The notes beneath the pieces are model-generated. The model was not told the origin of the DNA, made no database searches, and saw only the letters and a program-made list of their open reading frames with translations. DNA of 17,336 bases from Ruminococcus flavefaciens (GTDB lineage: Bacteria > Bacillota > Clostridia > Oscillospirales > Ruminococcaceae): positions 1-17,336 of the forward strand of contig DFHF01000064.1 of NCBI GenBank assembly GCA_002371825.1, in the 5' to 3' direction. This document shows, in pieces, positions 6,748 to 13,524 of the stretch. Both the position numbers and the translations under genes were made by a program. How positions within the stretch are numbered: position 1 is the first letter of the stretch; every line of letters begins with the position of its first letter.

Positions 6748-8046
6748 TTATGACACATCTTTCTGCTGTCCGACAGAACCGAGTGCCGAGACAAATTCCC
6801 TGTACATATACAGTGACCCAAGGCCGATAAGAGGGATTTTTCTTTTGGCAGCATAGCTGTAAGCCGCAGCTACTCCCTCAGCGAGCACAGGATATGCATT
6901 GGCGGATATTCCCTTCTGAGCGAAGGTCTCAGCCAGCTTACGGCAGTCAAGTGAGCGAGGGTTATCCGGAGTGACTGTGAATACGCAGTCGATAAGTCCG
7001 CCCAGGATATCCGCATACAGGTCGTATTCCTTATCGGCCATGACTCCTATGACAAGTGCAGGCTTTGTGTCCGGGAAAATTGCGGCTATAGTTTTTGCGG
7101 CAGAGCGTATGCCGTCAGGATTATGAGAACCGTCGAAGAGTACAAGCGGGGAGCTTTTAAGCAGCTCAAAGCGTCCGTGCCACTTGACCGAAGCAAGTCC
7201 CAGTCTGACAGCATCATCGGGTATAGTGACTCCTTCTTTTCTCAGTACCTCCACGGCAGTGAGAACATTTGCGGCATTATACGGCTGATATTCGCCTATG
7301 AGAGAAAGCTCCAGCCTGCCGAAGCCTGCAAAGCTGAATGATGTACCGGACAGTCCGAAACTTATATCCGAGAGCCGTGAGATATCAGTGAGCGTCAGTT
7401 CAGAGGACATTCCTGCGGCGGCGGTGCTTATCACTTTTACAGCCTCATCATCACTGCTGCCGCCGAAGACAACAGGTCTTCCCTGTTTGATTATGCCTGC
7501 TTTATGGGAGGCTATCTCTGCGGCAGTATTGCCGAGGAAGCCCATATGGTCACGCTGGATATTGGTGATAACGGAAAGCAGCGGAGAGGTGATGACGTTA
7601 GTTGAATCAAGGTCACCGCCCATTCCGCACTCCACGAGAGCAAGACTGCATCCCTTTCGCAGAAACAGCTCAAAAGCTGCTGCGGTAAGGACTTCAAATT
7701 CAGTGGGCTTTTCCTCAAGGCCTTCCCACACAGGAGCTATGTCAGCGAGGACGGAGCAAAGCTCCTCATAGGATATCTCCTCACCGTTTATGCGGAAGCA
7801 GTCCGTGACGGAGGTTATGGCCGGAGACGAGAAGCTGCCCACGGTATAGCCTGCACTGCAAAGCACAGAACCGAGCATAGCCCCGAAGCTGCCCTTGCCG
7901 TTGGTTCCGGATATATGTATTATACGGAGCTTTTCCTGAGGGTCTCCCATTCTTTCAAGAAGAGCCCTGATACGGGAAAGTCCCAGCACACTGCCCTGAG
8001 CAGCAGCACCTTTAAGCAGTTCTTCTGCTGTTTCAGTAACGGTCAT
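6748..8046 (-). CDS. folC: Folylpolyglutamate synthase / dihydrofolate synthase
   Basis: FolC adds glutamate to dihydropteroate and extends the polyglutamate tail of folates, which keeps them in the cell. The 432-aa product has the ATP-binding P-loop HISGTNGKGS (residues 44-53), then GSFSSPAITSVTDCFRINGE and VECGMGGDLDSTNVI, typical of the Mur-ligase superfamily FolC enzymes, and FDGSHNPDG in the C-terminal domain. I use ATG 8046 rather than the upstream GTG 8055, because AAGGAT lies 9 nt before it and this ATG overlaps the folT stop as ATGA, a usual sign of translational coupling. It sits under the same THF riboswitch as folT, so salvage and retention of folate are controlled together. Confidence 0.95.
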   Translation of the reverse strand: MTVTETAEELLKGAAAQGSVLGLSRIRALLERMGDPQEKLRIIHISGTNGKGSFGAMLGSVLCSAGYTVGSFSSPAITSVTDCFRINGEEISYEELCSVLADIAPVWEGLEEKPTEFEVLTAAAFELFLRKGCSLALVECGMGGDLDSTNVITSPLLSVITNIQRDHMGFLGNTAAEIASHKAGIIKQGRPVVFGGSSDDEAVKVISTAAAGMSSELTLTDISRLSDISFGLSGTSFSFAGFGRLELSLIGEYQPYNAANVLTAVEVLRKEGVTIPDDAVRLGLASVKWHGRFELLKSSPLVLFDGSHNPDGIRSAAKTIAAIFPDTKPALVIGVMADKEYDLYADILGGLIDCVFTVTPDNPRSLDCRKLAETFAQKGISANAYPVLAEGVAAAYSYAAKRKIPLIGLGSLYMYREFVSALGSVGQQKDVS

Positions 8047-8609
8047 TTGCCGCACATCCTTTCCAGCTGAGCTGAGAACGAGCGGTTCTTCAGCAGAAGC
8101 GTGATGATATATGTCTCAAAAAGGCCTATTCCCACATACAGCGGCACACGGAGCACCAGGACCTGTATCGGAGTATGGAAGTATATGAACATACCTATTG
8201 ATTTAATGAGCATGGAGCCGATAGCATGACCGGACATTACGGAGCTGAGAGTATGGGAAAATGTATGCTTTTTCCTGAAAGCACCTGCGGCGAGTCCTGC
8301 AAAGAGTCCCACGGAAGCAGCGCCCAGGGTTATGACGGGATTGATTGAATATCCCACGATAAGACAGCCGATGATATCGGCTCCCGCACCAACAGCTGCC
8401 CCTACAAGAGGTCCGAAAAATATTCCTGCCATGAGAATGGGAAGATTCTCGAAGCTGATGCGGATGCTTGAACCTACGTTGACAGCCAGCATCTTGCCCA
8501 GTACGATGCTCATGGCGATGAAAAGGGCGGATATGACCATGACACGGATATTTCCGAAAAGCTTTACATTGGTCATAACGGCTGAATTCTTTTTGTTGTT
8601 TGCAGTCAT
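8043..8609 (-). CDS. folT: ECF transporter S component, folate-specific (FolT-like)
   Basis: A 188-aa integral membrane protein with about five or six hydrophobic segments. It carries the pattern RISFENLPILMAGIFFGPLVGAAVGAGADIIG seen in vitamin-uptake S components of energy-coupling factor transporters. Such proteins bind the vitamin and borrow a shared EcfA/A'/T module encoded elsewhere. Folate is inferred from the THF riboswitch upstream and the overlapping folC. ATG 8609 is chosen because AAAGGAGGT stands about 7 nt before it; the longer reading from ATG 8636 would run through that ribosome binding site and has none of its own. Confidence 0.88.
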   Translation of the reverse strand: MTANNKKNSAVMTNVKLFGNIRVMVISALFIAMSIVLGKMLAVNVGSSIRISFENLPILMAGIFFGPLVGAAVGAGADIIGCLIVGYSINPVITLGAASVGLFAGLAAGAFRKKHTFSHTLSSVMSGHAIGSMLIKSIGMFIYFHTPIQVLVLRVPLYVGIGLFETYIITLLLKNRSFSAQLERMCGK

Positions 8610-8657
8610 AAAAAATACCTCCTTTTCCTCACTCATACGACAAGAAAAGAAGGTATT
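8610..8657 (-). promoter_or_regulatory. Riboswitch expression platform: hairpin masking the folT RBS
   Basis: On the minus strand a 14-nt arm (8657-8644) pairs with 8627-8614, with a single T-G wobble, and the second arm contains the whole AAAAGGAGGT ribosome binding site. The stem is followed by six T that run up to the folT ATG. It can thus act as an intrinsic terminator, as a ribosome-binding-site sequestering hairpin, or as both. Confidence 0.75.
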
Positions 8658-8679
8658 GATTCTTTTTCACTATGTCCTA

Positions 8680-8781
8680 TGAAGCGGGATGCAGAATATG
8701 AACCGCAAGTCCGAGGACTTTTCGTTCAGCCGGCAACTCCCCGTCCGGCCAACACTTGACGAACATATTCTTACTCTTCAG
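8680..8781 (-). ncRNA. THF-I riboswitch aptamer (tetrahydrofolate)
   Basis: Read on the minus strand from 8781, the sequence follows the THF-I class segment by segment. It has GAAGAGTA, then GTTCGTCAAGTG (class: GCGUUAAGUG), GGGGAGTTGCC (class: GGGAUGUCG), AACGAAAAG, TTGCGGTTCATATTC and TGCATCCCGCTTC (class: UUGCAUCCGCUCC). The P1 arms TGAAG/CTTCA pair, as do GAATATG/CATATTC. Tetrahydrofolate binding normally turns these genes off. The folT-folC operon downstream is the classical target. Confidence 0.92.
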
Positions 8782-8813
8782 TGAAATAGTCGGTACATCG
8801 TACCGCCAAGGGT

Positions 8814-8842
8814 ATTATACAACAAAGGTCCGCAGATGTCAA
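8814..8842 (-). promoter_or_regulatory. Consensus sigma-A promoter of the folT-folC operon
   Basis: On the minus strand TTGACA (8842-8837), 17 nt, TATAAT (8819-8814): both hexamers are perfect. Transcription would begin about 25-30 nt before the THF aptamer. A perfect promoter fits a system that is limited by the riboswitch. It begins only about 20 nt after the stop of the preceding XRE gene. Confidence 0.93.
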
Positions 8843-8860
8843 TAGTTTCTGAAAAAAATT

Positions 8861-9082
8861 TTATGGCTGAGGCTCGTTGTCACGGATGTATTCCAGGATA
8901 TCACCGGGCTGACAGTCAAGAACACTGCATATTGCATCGAGAGTAGAGAAACGGATAGCGCTTACCTTGCCTGTTTTAAGCTTTGAAAGATTGACGTTGC
9001 TCACTCCCACCCGTTCACTCAGTTCATTAAGGCTCATTTTTCTGTCTGCCATTACACGGTCAAGTCTGAGGATTATCGACAT
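8861..9082 (-). CDS. Small XRE-family (YozG-like) transcriptional regulator
   Basis: A 73-aa protein that is nearly all one Cro/CI-type helix-turn-helix domain: RLDRVMADRKMSLNELSERVGVSNVNLSKLKTGKVSAIRFSTLDAICSVLDCQPGDILEYI. Such small regulators commonly sit beside DUF2975 membrane proteins, as here. Start ATG 9082 has TGAGGTGA 6 or so nt upstream and follows the second DUF2975 gene by 9 nt, so it is the last gene of a three-gene operon. The TTATCG repeats upstream of the operon promoter are candidate binding sites, which would make it an autoregulator; this is an inference. Confidence 0.88.
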   Translation of the reverse strand: MSIILRLDRVMADRKMSLNELSERVGVSNVNLSKLKTGKVSAIRFSTLDAICSVLDCQPGDILEYIRDNEPQP

Positions 9083-9091
9083 GATATCACC

Positions 9092-9562
9092 TCACACAGT
9101 CTCGTCTGATTCCTGCTGGAGAATGACGCCGTAATTGAAGGCCTCAGCAGCACAGAAAACTATGACGGAGGGGACAAGCATTGATATCTCGATGAATGAA
9201 TCGTTTATGGTCTCATACTTTCCGCTGAATAATGAAAGCAGGATATTGGGAAGGAAGGAACCTATGAAGAGAAGGAAGGCGATATTTTTCAGACACTTGA
9301 CTGAGGTATCTGAGAAGGGAGTACCTGTGCGGGATATTCTGATGAATAAATATGCAGCAATAAATGCACAGGCTGCAAAGATAAGTCCTGTTCCGAGAAG
9401 GCTTGCCATCTCTTCTTTTTTCTCTGTGAATGTGGAGTGATACAGGGAATCTCCCAATCCCATAGCGCAGGCTCCCAGACAGAGAAGTCCGAGAACAGCC
9501 ATTAATACTGACATGGCGGTGCTGTTTTCTTTTATCTTTGAAATAGCGGTAACTTTTTTCAT
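9092..9562 (-). CDS. DUF2975-family membrane protein, second copy
   Basis: A 156-aa protein of unknown function with four predicted membrane segments (about residues 15-38, 55-75, 90-112 and 124-145), ending in the family signature FNYGVILQQESDETV. It resembles the upstream protein in the last third and shares with it a 22-nt identical coding stretch at the C-terminus (9100-9121 and 9583-9604), so the pair probably arose by tandem duplication. It lacks the long extracytoplasmic loop of its neighbour. RBS AAGGAGAG precedes ATG 9562, and 13 nt separate it from the upstream gene. A sensor or partner role for the XRE regulator is only a guess from the operon. Confidence 0.8.
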   Translation of the reverse strand: MKKVTAISKIKENSTAMSVLMAVLGLLCLGACAMGLGDSLYHSTFTEKKEEMASLLGTGLIFAACAFIAAYLFIRISRTGTPFSDTSVKCLKNIAFLLFIGSFLPNILLSLFSGKYETINDSFIEISMLVPSVIVFCAAEAFNYGVILQQESDETV

Positions 9563-9575
9563 ATCTGATCTCTCC

Positions 9576-10229
9576 TTATAATGTCTCGTCTGATTCCTGC
9601 TGGAGCTTAGCGCCGTACTTGAATATCTGGATGAAGAGTATTACAACTAATACTGCAAGAGCTGTTCCCACACCGGAAAGTCCGTAGAGCAGAACGAAGA
9701 ATACTGCCATTGGAATAAGAGATTTTCCGAAGTTCATCATTGCTTTGATGACCTTTTCCTCAAAGGGGGAATCGCATACTGAAAGTGCCTTTGCGAGCTT
9801 CTGGCCGAAGATAAGAGCAATAAGAACAAGTGTGCAGAAAACTGCCATGCCGAAAAGTCCGAGAACTATCAGGGGCTTTAAATGGCTGTACTTCATTTTT
9901 CCTGCGGATGCATTCATTTTGTAGACTGTGCCCTCATCTGTTTTCTCGTTCTCTTTGAATGAGATAGAGAGATCTGTGCCAAAGAGATTTATGGAATCTG
10001 AACCCTCGTCAACACTGAATACTTTTCCCGGGAGCTTATCGAGATCCACTATAACGTCTGCTTCAGCAGAGCCCCTCATCTGAATGGAATCTCCGGGAAT
10101 GACTGCTGCGATTATGCCTCCCGTAAGAGAGCAAACGATACCTACAATAGCGAATATTTTAAAGAAGATGATGATGATGCGGCTTACCTTGCCTAAGTCA
10201 TTGATGTTTCTGATAGTCTGGTCTTTCAT
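9576..10229 (-). CDS. DUF2975-family membrane protein with large loop, first copy
   Basis: A 217-aa membrane protein, first in the operon. It has a hydrophobic segment at about residues 18-44, then a polar loop of about 65 residues (to about 115, QMRGSAEADVIVDLDKLPGK...), then three further membrane segments and the C-terminal IFKYGAKLQQESDETL signature of DUF2975. The loop is probably outside the cell and is missing in the second copy, so the two proteins differ in what they could sense or bind. ATG 10229 is preceded by AAAGGAG. Function unknown; the family is usually coupled to a small XRE regulator, as here. Confidence 0.82.
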   Translation of the reverse strand: MKDQTIRNINDLGKVSRIIIIFFKIFAIVGIVCSLTGGIIAAVIPGDSIQMRGSAEADVIVDLDKLPGKVFSVDEGSDSINLFGTDLSISFKENEKTDEGTVYKMNASAGKMKYSHLKPLIVLGLFGMAVFCTLVLIALIFGQKLAKALSVCDSPFEEKVIKAMMNFGKSLIPMAVFFVLLYGLSGVGTALAVLVVILFIQIFKYGAKLQQESDETL

Positions 10230-10288
10230 AGTGAAAACTCCTTTACGATTTTTTGTTCCGGAACTGTCTGTTCCCTTTCTGTGATCTT

Positions 10289-10317
10289 AGTATATCACAG
10301 GCATTAGCGTTTGTCAA
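10289..10317 (-). promoter_or_regulatory. Sigma-A promoter of the DUF2975-XRE operon
   Basis: On the minus strand TTGACA (10317-10312), 17 nt, TATACT (10294-10289). The TTATCG repeats begin only 7 nt upstream of the -35 box. Confidence 0.88.
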
Positions 10318-10323
10318 CTAAAA

Positions 10324-10428
10324 TTTATCGTTTATCGTTAAATTTTACATTTCTTACATAAAACCATATAGCCGCAAGGGCTCCGCTTGTGCGAAATAAA
10401 CGATAATTTTTTATCGTTTATCGATAAA
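10324..10428. promoter_or_regulatory. Candidate operator cluster of TTATCG repeats in a divergent gap
   Basis: Two clusters flank a 55-nt stretch. The first, 10324-10342, has two direct TTTATCG copies. The second, 10398-10428, has a perfect 9-bp inverted repeat AAACGATAA-TTTT-TTATCGTTT followed by the palindrome TTTATCGATAAA. The motif TTATCGTTTATCG occurs in both clusters. They lie between the divergent promoters at 10289-10317 and 10483-10511, so they could be binding sites of the XRE regulator. The gap between DUF2975 and the C39-like gene (10230-10540) otherwise shows no gene. Confidence 0.55.
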
Positions 10429-10482
10429 TCAAAGACTGAAAGACTGATCCTGCAGCTCCGGAGCATCCTGATACCCTGCTTA

Positions 10483-10511
10483 TTGATATTTTGCCCTCTA
10501 TGTGTTATAAT
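10483..10511 (+). promoter_or_regulatory. Sigma-A promoter of the C39-like-cca-pflA operon
   Basis: TTGATA (10483-10488), 17 nt, TATAAT (10506-10511), about 30 nt before the first start codon. Confidence 0.88.
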
Positions 10512-10540
10512 ATATCTATATAACAGAGAGGCGGAGCGGA

Positions 10541-10906
10541 ATGAAAGAGATAATCTACATACATGAGCCCACTGACCTTCAGTGCGGACAGGCTGTACTG
10601 GCAATGGTGCTGGGAATGTCGGCTGAGGAGGTCTGCCGGCTGCTTGATAACTACAGGGAGACCACTCTTAAAGAAATGAGATCATTTCTGATGGACCACG
10701 GCGCATGGGTATCAGATGTGAGAGTGCAGGTATCTGAGAAGGAGGAGCTCCCGCCGCTTTGTATGCTCAGCCTGGAGACTCCCCGGTGCTGGCACTGGTC
10801 TCTCTACGCTGACGGGACCTTCTATGACCCGGAACACGGAGTTATGGATGATTTCCCCGAATCCGGCAGGCGCTATTTCTGGGAGATAAGGACTGAGGGC
10901 AGGTGA
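10541..10906 (+). CDS. Small C39-like cysteine peptidase-fold protein, function unknown
   Basis: A 121-aa cytoplasmic protein (no signal peptide or membrane segment). The start carries DLQCGQAVLAMVLGM, with Cys15 in the setting of the C39/papain-like QCG(P/Q)A motif. The second half has HWSLYADGTFYDPEHG, with His85 and Asp96 placed as the rest of a Cys-His-Asp triad. The length is that of a bare C39-like domain, without the ABC transporter that bacteriocin-processing C39 proteins carry. It is first in an operon, 4 nt before cca, so a household or RNA-linked role is as likely as proteolysis. ATG 10541 follows a GAGAGGCGGAG sequence. Family assignment is by motif only. Confidence 0.7.
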   Translation: MKEIIYIHEPTDLQCGQAVLAMVLGMSAEEVCRLLDNYRETTLKEMRSFLMDHGAWVSDVRVQVSEKEELPPLCMLSLETPRCWHWSLYADGTFYDPEHGVMDDFPESGRRYFWEIRTEGR

Positions 10907-10910
10907 TATT

Positions 10911-12221
10911 ATGGGAAAAGACTACAGAGATGTTCTGATGAAGCTTGAAGAAGCCGGATATGAAGCCTATCTTGTGGGAGGCTGTGTCCGGGACAGTATC
11001 ATCGGCCGTAAGGTCAACGATATGGATATAACCACAAGCGCACTTCCTGAGGAAGTGGAAAGGGTCTTCGGCAGGGAAAATATTATCCCCACAGGCATAA
11101 AGCACGGAACTGTAACGGTCTTCAGGGAATATGAGGTGACTACATACCGTATCGACGGCGAATACAAGGATTCCCGTCGGCCTGAGAGCGTCTCCTTTAC
11201 AAGAAGTCTTGAAGAAGACCTTGCCCGGCGGGATTTTACTGTAAATGCCATAGCAATGGACCGCTACGGCAGAATAAAAGACCCCTTCGGCGGCTGTGAG
11301 GATATAGAGCGCAGACTCATAAGGTGCGTCGGAGACCCGGAAAAACGCTTTTCCGAGGATGCACTGAGGATACTCCGGGCAGTCCGCTTTGCCTCACAGC
11401 TTGGATTTCAGATAGAGGAGAAAACTGCGGAGGCCGTACATAAAATGCGGGACAGCCTCCGGAATATCTCTCACGAGAGAGTCAGGGATGAGCTGGATAA
11501 GCTTATCTGCGGCAGGAACTGCGTTAATGTGCTTCTGGATTTCAGTGATGTGATAACTGCGGTGATACCGGAATTCAGCCCGTGTATAGGCTTCGACCAG
11601 CGCTCTCCGTACCACAGGTACACAGTCTGGGAGCATATCATCAGAGCTATGGATTCCGCTCCGGCAGAGAACCTTACTCTCCGGCGGGCACTTTTCTTCC
11701 ACGATATCAGCAAGCCTGCCTGTGCCACCTTCGACAGCACCGGACGGGGACATTTCAAAGGACATGACAAGGCCGGCGCAGAGCTTACAAGAGAGATAAT
11801 GAAACGTCTCCGCTGGGACAGCCGGTCTGTAGATACAGCAGTAACTCTTATCGCAAACCACAGCTATAAGCTGAAAACAAAAGCTGATGTCAGACGCATG
11901 ATGTCAGCAATAGGAGATGAGCTTTTCTTCCTTCTCATGGAGATGAAAAAGTGCGATAACCTCGGCAAGAACGCCTTTGTGGCTGAGGAAAATGTGTTCT
12001 TCGACAGCCTCATTGCTGAGGGAAAGCGTATAGCTGAGGCCGATGAGTGCCGCTCCATCAGTGGGCTTGCAGTCAGCGGAAGGGATATTATGTCGGCAGG
12101 TCTCTCCGGAGAGGAAGTCGGCAAGGCTCTGGAGGAGCTTCTGGAGCTGGTAATAACAGAAGCGCTCCCCAATGACAGGGAAGTGCTCATGGAGCATATA
12201 AGGAGGAAAATAAATGCTTAA
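10911..12221 (+). CDS. cca: CCA tRNA nucleotidyltransferase with HD domain
   Basis: Class II nucleotidyltransferase that adds or repairs the 3' CCA end of tRNAs (436 aa). The catalytic head shows YLVGGCVRD (residues 20-28) and the metal-binding D37-x-D39 (NDMDIT), followed by RRDFTVNAIAMD, DPFGG and the ERxxxE-like segment ISHERVRDELDKL. An HD domain with FHDISKP (His264-Asp265) is in the C-terminal half, as in many Firmicutes CCA enzymes. ATG 10911 is preceded by AGGTGA. It is 4 nt after the C39-like gene and overlaps pflA by 8 nt. Poly(A) polymerase belongs to the same superfamily; CCA activity is the likelier reading in Clostridia. The two tRNA genes in this window encode CCA themselves, so repair may be its main job for them. 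Confidence 0.92.
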   Translation: MGKDYRDVLMKLEEAGYEAYLVGGCVRDSIIGRKVNDMDITTSALPEEVERVFGRENIIPTGIKHGTVTVFREYEVTTYRIDGEYKDSRRPESVSFTRSLEEDLARRDFTVNAIAMDRYGRIKDPFGGCEDIERRLIRCVGDPEKRFSEDALRILRAVRFASQLGFQIEEKTAEAVHKMRDSLRNISHERVRDELDKLICGRNCVNVLLDFSDVITAVIPEFSPCIGFDQRSPYHRYTVWEHIIRAMDSAPAENLTLRRALFFHDISKPACATFDSTGRGHFKGHDKAGAELTREIMKRLRWDSRSVDTAVTLIANHSYKLKTKADVRRMMSAIGDELFFLLMEMKKCDNLGKNAFVAEENVFFDSLIAEGKRIAEADECRSISGLAVSGRDIMSAGLSGEEVGKALEELLELVITEALPNDREVLMEHIRRKINA

Positions 12222-12957
12222 AGGACGTATCCATTCAACAGAAAGCTTCGGTACAGTAGACGGTCCGGGAGTGCGCTTCGTGGTATTCTTTCAGGGCTGT
12301 CCACTCAGGTGCAGGTACTGCCATAACCCTGATACATGGGACTTTTCCGGCGGCCGTGAGGTCACTGCGGAGGAGCTGCTGAAGGAGTACGATTCCTATA
12401 AGGAATTTCTGAAGTCCGGAGGAATAACCGCTACCGGAGGAGAGCCTCTCGCACAGCCTGAGTTCCTTGCTGAGCTTTTCCGCATGGCTAAGGCAAAGGG
12501 GATACATACCTGCCTTGATACCTCTGCGGGCTGCTTTGACCCTTCAGACACTTCAAAAACAGATAAGGTGCTCGAAAATACCGACCTTGTAATGCTGGAT
12601 ATAAAGCATATCGATGACAGCGAACACAAAAAGCTTACCGGTCATACGAACCGGAATATCATTGCCTTTGCGGAGCATATCCGTGACCTTGGGATACCGG
12701 TCTGGATAAGGCACGTTGTAGTGCCGGGGATAACCGACGATGAGGATGAGCTCTTCCGCCTCGGAAAGTTACTTGCAACACTTAAGAATCTGAAAGCGCT
12801 GGACGTTCTACCCTATCACGATATGGCAAAGCCGAAATATGCTGAGCTGGGTATTGAATATCCTCTTGGCGACACACCGCCTCTCACAAAAGAGCAGGCT
12901 GTAGCTGCCCGGGAAACTATCCTGCGAGGCATAAAAGCAGGTCTCCGCAGTGAGTAG
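12214..12957 (+). CDS. pflA: Pyruvate formate-lyase activating enzyme
   Basis: A 247-aa radical SAM enzyme that installs the glycyl radical in pyruvate formate-lyase under anaerobic conditions. The start GRIHSTESFGTVDGPGVRFVVFFQGC and the C29-x3-C33-x2-C36 motif (CPLRCRYC) are typical, followed by TGGEPLAQPEF, and by LDVLPYH and KPKYAELG near the C-terminus. It lacks the extra ferredoxin-like cluster domain found in other glycyl-radical activases, which favours PflA. ATG 12214 follows AGGAGG and overlaps the end of cca by 8 nt. The pfl structural gene is not in the window. The TAG stop (12955-12957) is formed by the first bases of the adjoining GC-palindromic repeat. Confidence 0.92.
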   Translation: MLKGRIHSTESFGTVDGPGVRFVVFFQGCPLRCRYCHNPDTWDFSGGREVTAEELLKEYDSYKEFLKSGGITATGGEPLAQPEFLAELFRMAKAKGIHTCLDTSAGCFDPSDTSKTDKVLENTDLVMLDIKHIDDSEHKKLTGHTNRNIIAFAEHIRDLGIPVWIRHVVVPGITDDEDELFRLGKLLATLKNLKALDVLPYHDMAKPKYAELGIEYPLGDTPPLTKEQAVAARETILRGIKAGLRSE

Positions 12958-13523
12958 GGGAGGCCGCCTTTGATATTCCGTACACCTTATGGGAATAAAT
13001 GCAGGGGAGGCCGCCCTCGGCCTCCCTTGTCTCGGCATACATTGTCTATACGAAAAAAAGAGCGGGCGGCCAATGGCCGCCCCTACACATCCTTTCTATT
13101 AAAATGAGCAATAAGCAGGGACGTCCATCGGTGCCCTTGGTTTATATCATGGTGTGTTGGAATTTATCGAATGCAGGGGAGGCCGCCCTCGGCCTCCCTT
13201 GTCTCGGCATACCTTATCTATACGAAAAAAAGCGGGCGGCCAATGGCCGCCCCTACACTTTGCTCTTAATTAGTACCATGCGGACCGTCGCAGGCGGCCC
13301 CTACACATCCTTCTATTAAAATATGCAAACAGCAGGGACGTTCATTGAGCGTCCTTGGTTTATATCATGGTGTGTTGGAATTTATCGAATGCAGGGGAGG
13401 CCGCCCTCGGCCTCCCTTGGCTCGGCATACATTGTCTATACGAAAAAGAGCGGGCGGCCAATGGCCGCCCCTACACTTAGCTTTTAATTAGTACCATGCG
13501 GACCGCCGCAGGCCGCCCCTACA
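12954..13523. repeat. Array of GC-rich palindromic repeat cassettes
   Basis: This 570-bp gap holds three near-identical core modules at 13000-13087, 13172-13257 and 13390-13475 (86-88 bp). Each begins TG(C/T)AGGGGAGGCCG and ends GGCCGCCCCTACA, with a 9-bp hairpin (GGGAGGCCG-CCCT loop) and an 8-bp hairpin (GGGCGGCC-AAT loop). A leader module (12954-12999) precedes the first core. A 48-bp module with a GGACCG(C/T)C hairpin follows cores two (13258-13305) and three (13476-13523). Linkers of about 67-84 bp, also repeated (CTATTAAAAT...TTTATATCATGGTGTGTTGG), join the cores. No credible gene is present; an open frame over 12999-13319 is only repeat sequence. Confidence 0.92.
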
Positions 13524-13524
13524 A

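Noticed and set aside
8043..8636. Longer folT reading starting at ATG 8636
   Set aside because: The extra codons cover the strong ribosome binding site and the arm of the regulatory hairpin; ATG 8609 has ideal spacing.
12999..13319. Open frame of 106 codons on the plus strand within the repeat array
   Set aside because: It consists of repeat modules read through (the same peptide pieces recur), has no good ribosome binding site and no recognisable family.
12954..13523. Possible CRISPR array
   Set aside because: Repeats are 48 and 86-88 bp modules with repeated rather than unique spacers, irregular spacing (172 and 218 bp) and no cas genes.
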